Shown here: positions 14,870 to 21,383 of the stretch, piece after piece | How the letters are laid out: every line of letters begins with the position of its first letter | Numbering within the stretch: the stretch's first letter is position 1 | Source: an uncultured Bacteroidales bacterium | Lineage (GTDB): Bacteria; Bacteroidota; Bacteroidia; Bacteroidales; Paludibacteraceae | NCBI GenBank assembly: GCA_937915765.1 | Contig: CALGHE010000077.1 | Coordinates: forward strand, 1 to 21,383 | Length of the DNA stretch: 21,383 nucleotides | Direction: 5' to 3' | Program-made: the position numbers and the translations under genes | Notes under the pieces: generated by a model | The model's input: the letters and a program-made list of their open reading frames with translations, nothing else | Databases searched by the model: none | What the model was told of the DNA's origin: nothing

Positions 14870-15823
14870 TTACAACGACTCCAAGATTCTCTTCAGCACA
14901 GTCTGAGCCGATATTTCGCGGTTTGCAGCCTCTGGGATTACGATAGACTGCGGGCTTTCGATAACATCGTCAGAGACAATCATGTTTCGGCGTACCGGCA
15001 GGCAGTGCATAAAGAACGCGTTGTTTGTAAGCGCCATCTTTTCTGTGGTGATAGTCCAGGACATATCAGTAGAGAGTATCTTGCCGTAGTTCGGGTCTTG
15101 GAACGCCGACCAGTTTTTCGCATACACAAAATCAGCTCCGGCAAGTGCCTTGTCCTGGTCATATTCAACCCTTGCGCCACGCACAAACTGCTCGTCAAGC
15201 TCGTAACCTTTAGGGTGAGTGATGACAAAATCCACGTTAGCCTCGTTCATGAAGTCTGCGAACGAATTTGGCACAGCCTGTGGCAAAGCCTTAGGATGCG
15301 GCGCCCATGTGAGCACGACCTTAGGACGGTCAGTCTTTTTATACTCTTCAATTGTTATAAGGTCTGCGAAAGCCTGTAGCGGATGACAAGTTGCAGACTC
15401 CATGCTGAAGACCGGTTTGCCAGAGTATTTTATAAACTGATTTATAATAGTCTCCTGATAATCAAACTCTTTGCTTTCAAATCTGGCAAAAGAGCGCACT
15501 CCAATCACGTCGCAGTAAGACGCCATTACCGGAATAGCTTCAAGCAAGTGTTCAGACTTGTCTCCGTCCATAACCACACCACGCTCAGTCTCAAGTTTCC
15601 ATGCTCCCTGATTAACGTCCAGCACCATCGTGTTCATGCCGAGGTTCATACCAGCCTTCTGAGTGCTGAGACGAGTTCTGAGGCTTGAATTGAAAAACAC
15701 CATCAGCAAAGTTTTGTTTTCGCCCAAATGTTTGTAACCGAAACGGTTCTTCTTCACTTCCAAAGCCTCTTTCACTGCTTCGTCAAGATTTCCTAAATCT
15801 TTGACACCTGTATAATATCTCAT
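14870..15823 (-). CDS. argF': N-succinylornithine carbamoyltransferase (Bacteroides-type ArgF')
   Basis: A 317-residue transcarbamylase that makes N-succinylcitrulline (or N-acetylcitrulline) for arginine synthesis in the cytoplasm. The carbamoyl-phosphate loop is SLRTR (47-51), in place of STRTR in ordinary ornithine carbamoyltransferases. Other marks are CHPLQ (146-150), Lys236 in YAKNWS, and HCLPVRR (273-279). The whole sequence follows the Bacteroides fragilis enzyme closely in length and motifs. The residue that separates succinyl- from acetyl-ornithine use (Pro90 in B. fragilis, Glu92 in Xanthomonas) is Ser90 here, in DGDKSEHLLEAIPV. It begins 39 bases after proA on the same strand, and the two are almost certainly an operon. 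Confidence 0.93.
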   Translation of the reverse strand: MRYYTGVKDLGNLDEAVKEALEVKKNRFGYKHLGENKTLLMVFFNSSLRTRLSTQKAGMNLGMNTMVLDVNQGAWKLETERGVVMDGDKSEHLLEAIPVMASYCDVIGVRSFARFESKEFDYQETIINQFIKYSGKPVFSMESATCHPLQAFADLITIEEYKKTDRPKVVLTWAPHPKALPQAVPNSFADFMNEANVDFVITHPKGYELDEQFVRGARVEYDQDKALAGADFVYAKNWSAFQDPNYGKILSTDMSWTITTEKMALTNNAFFMHCLPVRRNMIVSDDVIESPQSIVIPEAANREISAQTVLKRILESL

Positions 15824-15862
15824 CTTGTATTATTAGTTTTAATGAATTAGTTCGAAAAAAGA

Positions 15863-17110
15863 TTACCCCCTTGTCTGTCCGTTACCCTTTATTATCCACT
15901 TGTAACTTGTGATTTCGTTCAGAGCCATAGGGCCGCGCGCATGAAGTTTCTGAGTAGAGATGCCTATTTCCGCTCCAAGCCCGAATTGCGCGCCGTCGGT
16001 AAATGCCGTCGAAGTGTTTGTATAAACACAAGCCGCGTCCACCTGTTTGTCGAATATTGCGATGCTCTTTTCATCCTCGCTCACGATAGCCTCGCTGTGC
16101 TTAGAGCTGTATTTGGTGATATGCTCTATGGCCTCGTGTATGTCAGCCACCGTCTTCACCGCCATTTTGTAGTCCATAAACTCAGTGCCGAAACTTTCGG
16201 CAGTAGCCTTCTGGAGCAGTTCTGTCGGATATTTGCCGTCAAGAGCGGAGTACGCCTTCACGTCTGCATATATAGTCACATTCTTTTCAGCAAGCTTTTC
16301 ACATATAGCCGGCAAGTCCTTGATTCGTTTTTCATTGATAATCAAGCAATCAAGCGCATTGCAGACGCTTACGCGGCGAGTTTTTCCGTTGAACACGATT
16401 TTCGCGCCCTTTTCCACGTCGCCAGACTCGTCAAAATAAGTGTGGCAAATACCGGCGCCAGTCTCGATCACAGGCACGCGCGCGTTGTCTCGCACGAACT
16501 TTATCAGTCCGGCGCTTCCTCGCGGAATGAGCAGGTCAACCTGACCGACTGCATTCAAAAGCACAGAAGTCGCTTCACGTCCGGCAGGAAGCAAAGAGAC
16601 GATGTTCTTGTCCAACCCGAAACGTTCCAGCACGTCATGAATGATGCTCACTATAGCCGCATTAGAATCATAAGCGTCCGTTCCGCCCTTCAGCACGCAG
16701 GCGCTTCCCGACTTGAAGCAAAGCGAAAAAACGTCAAAGCTCACGTTAGGTCGAGCCTCATATATAATCCCGATAACCCCGAAAGGCACAGTGACTTTCT
16801 TTATTTTCAGTCCGTTAGGCAAAATTCTGTCGTCAAGAGTGATGCCCAGCGGCGAGTTCAGTTTAGCCACGTTGCGAATGTCGCCGGCAATCCCTTCAAT
16901 CCTCTCCTTTGTAAGAAGCAGGCGGTCATAAACCGGATTGGACTTGTCCATACGGGCCAAATCTTTGGAATTTTCCTCCAAAATGAAAGGAATACGTCTC
17001 TCAGTTTCGTCGGCAAGAGCCATCAGAACACTGTTGATAGTGTCATCGTCCACCAAATTCAAAGCACGCGAAGCGAGGCGCGCCGATTCAAAAACATCTG
17101 TCAAATCCAT
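15863..17110 (-). CDS. proA: Glutamate-5-semialdehyde dehydrogenase (gamma-glutamyl phosphate reductase)
   Basis: A 415-residue aldehyde-dehydrogenase-fold enzyme that reduces gamma-glutamyl phosphate with NADPH in proline synthesis. Visible blocks are PFGVIGIIYEARPNVSFDV (109-127), LKGGTDAYDSN, LLIPRGSAGLIKFV, VIETGAGICHTYFD (214-227), and the catalytic cysteine in RRVSVCNALD (Cys250). The C-terminal part has FTDGAQFGLGAEIGIS and ARGPMALNEITSYKW. The ATG at 17110 gives the family N-terminus; the frame is open to 17293 but the extra 61 codons have no family character and begin upstream of the predicted transcript start. Its usual partner proB is not in the window. argF' follows after 39 bases. 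Confidence 0.95.
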   Translation of the reverse strand: MDLTDVFESARLASRALNLVDDDTINSVLMALADETERRIPFILEENSKDLARMDKSNPVYDRLLLTKERIEGIAGDIRNVAKLNSPLGITLDDRILPNGLKIKKVTVPFGVIGIIYEARPNVSFDVFSLCFKSGSACVLKGGTDAYDSNAAIVSIIHDVLERFGLDKNIVSLLPAGREATSVLLNAVGQVDLLIPRGSAGLIKFVRDNARVPVIETGAGICHTYFDESGDVEKGAKIVFNGKTRRVSVCNALDCLIINEKRIKDLPAICEKLAEKNVTIYADVKAYSALDGKYPTELLQKATAESFGTEFMDYKMAVKTVADIHEAIEHITKYSSKHSEAIVSEDEKSIAIFDKQVDAACVYTNTSTAFTDGAQFGLGAEIGISTQKLHARGPMALNEITSYKWIIKGNGQTRG

Positions 17111-17294
17111 ATATATTACATTAGAATTGCCGAGGCCAACGTAAAATCCGGCACAACAGATAAAATTTGCGCACGCAATATCAATCAAAATTGCTTTGCC
17201 CAGATTCAGCTTATTGGCCTCAACGCGAAATTGTCTGTTTGAAACATTTCCGATAAAAGTAATCCAAATTTTCTGTAAAAAGAAAAAATGCACG

Positions 17295-17302
17295 CAAAAA
17301 TA
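17295..17302 (-). promoter_or_regulatory. Probable promoter -7 box for proA-argF'
   Basis: The minus strand reads TATTTTTG, matching TAnnTTTG, in a strongly T-rich stretch. Because of the low complexity, the match is less compelling than others in the window. It implies a proA leader of about 180 nt. Confidence 0.4.
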
Positions 17303-17437
17303 GACAAAAAAAGCAAAAAAAACGGAATAAGTTGCGATGTGAAATTATTAAAAGAGAAATCCATATAGAAAAGAGCTCTCATTTTATGTTTTACAGCATT
17401 TTATCGATTTAAATGTTTTATTTAAAATTTTATTCTG

Positions 17438-17445
17438 TAAATTTG
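17438..17445 (+). promoter_or_regulatory. Promoter -7 box for etfB-etfA-acd
   Basis: TAAATTTG is an exact TAnnTTTG match about 100 bases before the etfB ATG. The -33 region has T-rich sequence but no clear TTTG at the normal distance. No terminator is visible until 21288, so one transcript probably covers all three genes. Confidence 0.5.
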
Positions 17446-17543
17446 TAGTTGCAGAGAAATCGGCGGGAAATCTGAAAAGGGAGATTGGAGAGTGAGTTTT
17501 TGGAATGCGCCGGTTTCATATAACGTATATTAACAAAAGCTAT

Positions 17544-18419
17544 ATGAGTTTAAAGATTGTAGTATTGGCGAAGCAAGTGCCAGACACGCATAATGTCGGC
17601 AAAGATGCCATGAAAGAGGACGGCACAATCAACCGTGCCGCACTTCCGGCTATTTTCAATCCGGAAGATTTGAACGCTTTGGAACAGGCTCTGCGTCTTA
17701 AAGACAGCAATCCGGGTTCTACAGTGACTGTTTTGACAATGGGGCCAGGCAAGGCTGCCGAGATTATCAGAGAAGGATTGTATAGAGGCGCTGATGACGG
17801 TTATCTTCTGACAGACCGTGCGTTTGCGGGAGCAGACACGCTTGCGACTTCTTACGCCTTGTCTATGGCTGTCCGTAAAATAGAAGGGTTTGACGTGATT
17901 ATCGGAGGCCGTCAGGCTATCGACGGTGACACGGCGCAGGTTGGTCCTCAGATTGCAGAAAAGCTGAACATCCCTCAGGTCACATACGCAGAGGAAATCA
18001 TTGGCGTAGAAAACGGCAAAGCGACAGTTAAACGCCGCCTTGAAAGAGGCACAGAGATTGTGAGAGTGGCGTTGCCGGCAGTTATCACCGTGAACGGTTC
18101 TGCTGCCCCTTGCCGCCCAAGAAACGCCAAGCTGGTGCAGAAGTACAAATATGCAAAGACCGCTACAGAAAAGCAGCAGGACGGCGTAGGCAACTATGCA
18201 GACCTGTACGAGCAGCGTCCTTACCTGAATCTTGTGGAATGGAGCGTTGACGACGTGAAGGCCGACCGCAACTTCTGCGGTTTGTCCGGCTCTCCTACAA
18301 AGGTGAAGGCTATCGAAAATGTTGTGTTCCAGGCTAAGGAAAGCAAGACGCTGTCTGCAGCTGACAACGAAATCGAAGGTTTGATTCAGGAATTGATCGC
18401 AAACCACACTATCGGATAA
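17544..18419 (+). CDS. etfB: Electron transfer flavoprotein beta subunit, bifurcating-type motif
   Basis: A 291-residue subunit of the ETF heterodimer that exchanges electrons with acyl-CoA dehydrogenase. The N-terminus SLKIVVLAKQVPDT is typical of EtfB, as are VTVLTMGPGKAAEIIREGLYRGAD (61-84, split here as two adjoining blocks) and the C-terminal arm. The nucleotide-binding loop reads GGRQAIDGDTAQVGPQ (121-136). In ordinary ETFs this loop binds AMP and has a different sequence (QAIDDD.NQT type in mitochondria); the DGDTAQVGP form is known from bifurcating ETFs, which hold a second FAD there. I chose the ATG at 17544, since the earlier ATG at 17505 adds 13 residues unlike the family. etfA follows after 81 bases. 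Confidence 0.92.
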   Translation: MSLKIVVLAKQVPDTHNVGKDAMKEDGTINRAALPAIFNPEDLNALEQALRLKDSNPGSTVTVLTMGPGKAAEIIREGLYRGADDGYLLTDRAFAGADTLATSYALSMAVRKIEGFDVIIGGRQAIDGDTAQVGPQIAEKLNIPQVTYAEEIIGVENGKATVKRRLERGTEIVRVALPAVITVNGSAAPCRPRNAKLVQKYKYAKTATEKQQDGVGNYADLYEQRPYLNLVEWSVDDVKADRNFCGLSGSPTKVKAIENVVFQAKESKTLSAADNEIEGLIQELIANHTIG

Positions 18420-18500
18420 TTAATTAAAAGGATTTAAGATTGCGGCGTGGCCTATCGCATTTTGTTCGAAAAGGTTGGGCTGCGGTTAAAATATTGAAAT

Positions 18501-19520
18501 ATGAACAACGTATTTGTTTATTGCGAAATAGAAGACGGCATTATAGCAGACGTTAGTCTCGAGCTGTTGACCAAAGGTCGCACTTTGGCTACTAAACTGA
18601 ACTGCAAGTTGGAGGCGGTTGTTATCGGTTCTGACTTGGACGGCGTTGAGTCGCAGGTTTATCCTTACGGTGTGGATGTTCTTCACATTGCAGACGACAG
18701 ACGCTTGTATCCTTACACATCGCTTCCGCACACATCAATCTTGGTGAATTTGTTCAAGCAGGAACAGCCTCAGATTGCGCTCATGGGGGCAACATCTATA
18801 GGCCGTGACCTTGGACCGCGCGTGTCTTCGGCTCTGTTCAGCGGTCTTACTGCAGACTGTACAGCTCTTGAAATCGGCGGACACGAAGACAAGAAAGAGG
18901 GCAAAACTTACACAGACCTGCTTTATCAGATTCGTCCGGCTTTCGGCGGAAACATCGTGGCTACTATCGTTAATCCGGAGCAGCGCCCTCAGATGGCTAC
19001 CGTGCGCGAAGGCGTGATGAAGAAGGAAATCTTCGACCAGAATTATAAAGGCGAAATCAAGAAGATTGACGTGAACAAGTTTGTCAACGACTCTGACTTT
19101 GTTGTTGAAGTCATCGAACGTCATATCGAAAAGTCCAAGATTAACATCAAGGGTTCTCCAATCGTTATTGCAGGCGGTTACGGCATGGGTTCTAAAGAGA
19201 ACTTCCAGATGCTGTTTGACCTCGCTTCTGTAATTGGCGGCGAAGTTGGCGCGTCTCGCGCGGCTGTGGACAGCGGTTTCTGCGAACATGAGCGTCAGAT
19301 TGGTCAGACAGGCGTGACTGTGCGTCCTAAGTTGTACATCGCTTGCGGTATCTCAGGTCAGATTCAGCACGTCGCAGGTATGCAGGACAGCTCTGTGATT
19401 ATCTCTATCAACAATGACCCTAACGCTCCGATTAACAAAATCGCCGATTATGTTATCAACGGAACGGTGGAAGAGGTTATTCCTAAGCTGATAAAATATT
19501 ACAAGAAGAATTCTAAGTAA
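18501..19520 (+). CDS. etfA: Electron transfer flavoprotein alpha subunit
   Basis: A 339-residue partner of EtfB that carries the mobile FAD passing electrons to or from the dehydrogenase. The N-terminal domain contains MGATSIGRDLGPRVSSAL (95-112) and TGL-type SGLTADCTALEI. The C-terminal FAD domain is clear: GASRAAVDSGF (250-260), QIGQTGVTVRPKLYIACGIS (267-286), GQIQHVAGMQDSSVIISINN and DPNAPI near 306-311. Length is normal for EtfA without an N-terminal ferredoxin extension. It lies between etfB and the acyl-CoA dehydrogenase gene, which starts 31 bases downstream. Confidence 0.95.
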   Translation: MNNVFVYCEIEDGIIADVSLELLTKGRTLATKLNCKLEAVVIGSDLDGVESQVYPYGVDVLHIADDRRLYPYTSLPHTSILVNLFKQEQPQIALMGATSIGRDLGPRVSSALFSGLTADCTALEIGGHEDKKEGKTYTDLLYQIRPAFGGNIVATIVNPEQRPQMATVREGVMKKEIFDQNYKGEIKKIDVNKFVNDSDFVVEVIERHIEKSKINIKGSPIVIAGGYGMGSKENFQMLFDLASVIGGEVGASRAAVDSGFCEHERQIGQTGVTVRPKLYIACGISGQIQHVAGMQDSSVIISINNDPNAPINKIADYVINGTVEEVIPKLIKYYKKNSK

Positions 19521-19551
19521 TCAAAGGTTTTTTATTTAAAAGAAGAAGAAA

Positions 19552-21264
19552 ATGGCTAATTTCTATAAAGACAACGACGGGTTGAAATTCCAGCTCTCTC
19601 ATCCTTTGATGAAGAAGATCGTTGATTTGAAAGAGCGTAATTACGCTGACAAGGATAAATATGATTATGCCGCGGTTGATTTTGACGACGCTATCGACAA
19701 CTACGACAAGGTGTTGGAGATTGTGGGCGAAATCTGTGGCGAAACTCTTGCTCCTAATGCGGAAGGCGTTGACCATGACGGTCCAACGGTTGAAAACAAC
19801 CGCGTGATTTACGCTAAGGGCACTCAGGAAAACCACGACACGCTGGCTCAGGCAGGGCTTTACGGAATGTCGCTTCCGCGTCAGTACGGAGGTCTTAACT
19901 TCTCTATGGTGCCGTATGTGATGGCGGCTGAAATCGTCTCTCGCGCTGATGCCGGCTTCGCTAATATCTGGGGCTTGCAGGACTGCGCCGAAACTATTAA
20001 CGAGTTTGCGTCAGAAGAGATCAAGGCTGAGTATTTGCCTCGTATCAACAAGGGCGAAACTTGCTCTATGGACTTGACCGAGCCGGATGCTGGTTCTGAC
20101 CTTCAGGCTGTAATGCTGCGCGCCACATATAATGAAGCTGACGGATGGTGGTACTTGAACGGCGTTAAGCGTTTCATCACTAACGGTGACGCTGAAATCA
20201 AGCTTGTGCTTGCCCGTTCTGAAGACGGCACTTCTGACGGCCGTGGCTTGTCTTACTTTGTGTGCGAAAATCACAAGGACAATGCAATCAAAGTTCGCCG
20301 TATAGAAAATAAACTTGGTATTAAAGGCTCTCCTACTTGCGAGCTTGTGTTCACTAACGCAAAGGCCAAATTGGTTGGTACTCGCAGAATGGGTCTTATC
20401 AAGTATGTGATGTCTTTGATGAACGGCGCTCGTCTTGGTGTTGGCGCTCAATCTGTAGGTTTGTCGCAGGCAGCTTACAACGAGGCTGTGGCGTACGCTA
20501 TGGACCGCCGTCAGTTCGGGAAGGCTATCGTTGAGTTCCCTGCTGTTTACGACCTTCTTGCCACAATCAAGGCTAAGTTGCAGGCTTCTCGCGCTATTCT
20601 TTATGAAACAACTCGCTTTGTCGATGTGTACAAGGCTTACGAAGCTATCGAAAACGAACGTGCGCTTACTAAGGAAGAAAAGCTTGAGTATAAGGAATAC
20701 CAGCGCCTTGCAGACGCTTACACTCCTATGCTGAAGATGTTCTCCAGCGAATATGCAAACCAAAACGCTTACGACTGCATTCAGGTTCACGGAGGTTCCG
20801 GATTCATGAAAGACTACGCTTGCGAACGTCTGTATCGCGACGCCCGTATCTTGACTATCTATGAAGGAACATCGCAGTTGCAGGTTGTTGCCGCAATCCG
20901 CCACGTGACAACTGGCACATACTTGAAACAGATTCGCGGTTACGAAGCTGCTGAAATCAAGCCTGAATTTAACGCTTTGCGTGAAAAGCTGAAGGCTATG
21001 ACCGACAAGTACGAGGCCGCTGTTAAGTTCGTGACAGATTTGAAGGACAACGAAGCGTTGGATTTCTTGGCTCGCAAGCTGGTAGAGATGGCTGGACACA
21101 TCATTATGGGTTACCTTTTGATTATCGACGCTTCTCGTGACGACAAAGGCCAGTTCAACGAATCTGCAAACGTTTACGTTCTGTTCGGCGAAGCTGAAGT
21201 TGAAAAGCATGCAAAATACATCGCAGGCTTCGACAAAGAAAACCTTTCGTTCTTTAGACACTAA
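19552..21264 (+). CDS. Acyl-CoA dehydrogenase with long C-terminal extension
   Basis: A 570-residue flavoprotein of the acyl-CoA dehydrogenase family that interconverts acyl-CoA and enoyl-CoA with EtfAB as electron partner. Visible parts are SLPRQYGGLNFSMVPYV (107-123), the FAD/substrate block MDLTEPDAGSD (173-183), GVKRFITNGDAE, KLGIKGSPTCELVF (254-267), DRRQFGK (318-324), QVHGGSGF (411-418), and the catalytic base in IYEGTSQLQ (Glu438). Classic short-chain enzymes are about 380-400 residues. This one has a charged insert (about 357-390) and about 120 residues after the core, as in the larger bacterial subfamily. The Glu position is that of short-chain (butyryl-type) enzymes, but chain length cannot be fixed. 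Third gene of the etf operon, closed by the terminator at 21288. Confidence 0.92.
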   Translation: MANFYKDNDGLKFQLSHPLMKKIVDLKERNYADKDKYDYAAVDFDDAIDNYDKVLEIVGEICGETLAPNAEGVDHDGPTVENNRVIYAKGTQENHDTLAQAGLYGMSLPRQYGGLNFSMVPYVMAAEIVSRADAGFANIWGLQDCAETINEFASEEIKAEYLPRINKGETCSMDLTEPDAGSDLQAVMLRATYNEADGWWYLNGVKRFITNGDAEIKLVLARSEDGTSDGRGLSYFVCENHKDNAIKVRRIENKLGIKGSPTCELVFTNAKAKLVGTRRMGLIKYVMSLMNGARLGVGAQSVGLSQAAYNEAVAYAMDRRQFGKAIVEFPAVYDLLATIKAKLQASRAILYETTRFVDVYKAYEAIENERALTKEEKLEYKEYQRLADAYTPMLKMFSSEYANQNAYDCIQVHGGSGFMKDYACERLYRDARILTIYEGTSQLQVVAAIRHVTTGTYLKQIRGYEAAEIKPEFNALREKLKAMTDKYEAAVKFVTDLKDNEALDFLARKLVEMAGHIIMGYLLIIDASRDDKGQFNESANVYVLFGEAEVEKHAKYIAGFDKENLSFFRH

Positions 21265-21287
21265 TAAACGAACGGCATATAACAAAA

Positions 21288-21316
21288 ACAGGAGCCATAA
21301 AGGTTCCTGTTTTTTT
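21288..21316 (+). terminator. Intrinsic terminator of the etf-acd operon
   Basis: ACAGGAGCC and GGTTCCTGT form a 9-bp stem (one G-T pair) around ATAAA, followed by seven Ts. An A run before the stem makes it potentially bidirectional. Confidence 0.9.
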
Positions 21317-21328
21317 GTTGTAGTGAAG

Positions 21329-21372
21329 GGCACTGTACATAATTTTGTGTAAATGTAGAATACGGGATTCAG
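21329..21372 (+). repeat. Right copy of the 45-bp inverted repeat, probable insertion-sequence end
   Basis: The plus strand reads GGCACTGTACATAATTTTG, then TGTGTAAATG and on toward the right edge. It is the inverted partner of 11-55, with 42 of 45 aligned positions identical. The sequence beyond each copy (1-10 and 21373-21383) is unrelated. It begins 13 bases after the etf-acd terminator, a common place for an insertion. No transposase is in the window. Confidence 0.6.
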
Positions 21373-21383
21373 GTATAATCTCC

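Larger units (their letters stand above)
17111..17543. other. Divergent intergenic region between proA and etfB
   Basis: These 433 bases hold no convincing gene. The proA side (17111-17288) would be an unusually long leader of about 180 nt if the -7 box at 17295-17302 is used. The etfB side has a leader of about 90 nt after the box at 17438-17445. The middle (about 17295-17440) is very A/T-rich. I see no riboswitch or attenuator structure that I can defend. Confidence 0.6.

Noticed and set aside
15941..17242. A 433-codon open frame on the plus strand across proA
   Set aside because: Antisense to proA; no family resemblance and shadow-like composition.
17111..17293. In-frame extension of proA by 61 codons
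   Set aside because: It starts with GTG upstream of the predicted transcript start, has no family similarity, and the ATG at 17110 gives the normal ProA N-terminus.
20011..21333. A 440-codon open frame on the minus strand across the acyl-CoA dehydrogenase gene
   Set aside because: Antisense to a well-supported enzyme gene and it runs through the operon terminator; no motifs.

Overview
The window looks like chromosomal DNA of a Bacteroidales-type bacterium (phylum Bacteroidota). Three signs support this. Several genes are preceded by the Bacteroidota -7 promoter box TAnnTTTG. Arginine synthesis is represented by the Bacteroides-type N-succinylornithine carbamoyltransferase. A KDO transferase (LPS synthesis) and a lipoprotein glycoside hydrolase indicate a Gram-negative, polysaccharide-using cell. 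I saw no phage genes, CRISPR arrays, rRNA or tRNA genes; I did not scan exhaustively for tRNAs.

Layout. (1) 1-55: one end of an inverted repeat whose partner is at 21329-21372. I read these as the facing ends of insertion sequences lying outside the window. (2) 73-1298, minus: a GH5-family lipoprotein with its promoter and a downstream palindrome. (3) 1440-6207, minus: three membrane proteins, each with a TerB-like helical region followed by a C-terminal J domain, plus an acetoacetate-decarboxylase-like protein between two of them. This is the least ordinary part of the window. (4) 6316-9245, plus: gltX and waaA/kdtA, each with a terminator. (5) 9243-12805, minus: aqpZ, thiD and thiS, then a composite palindrome, an Rpn-type nuclease gene with a repeat-rich tail, and a ThiE/TenI-like gene. 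(6) 12869-17110, minus: proA and argF', followed without an obvious break by two tandem paralogous membrane proteins; the second is frameshifted. (7) 17438-21316, plus: etfB, etfA and an acyl-CoA dehydrogenase, ending in a strong terminator.

How the genes work together. etfB-etfA-acd form a coherent acyl-CoA oxidation or reduction unit, and EtfB carries the motif associated with FAD-containing (bifurcating) ETFs. proA and argF' supply proline and arginine synthesis; position 90 of ArgF' is Ser, which fits N-succinylornithine use. thiD, thiS and the ThiE-like gene are a scattered thiamin set with a mobile-type nuclease gene between them. The best candidates for something undescribed are the TerB/J-domain membrane cluster and the duplicated four-helix membrane family after argF'.
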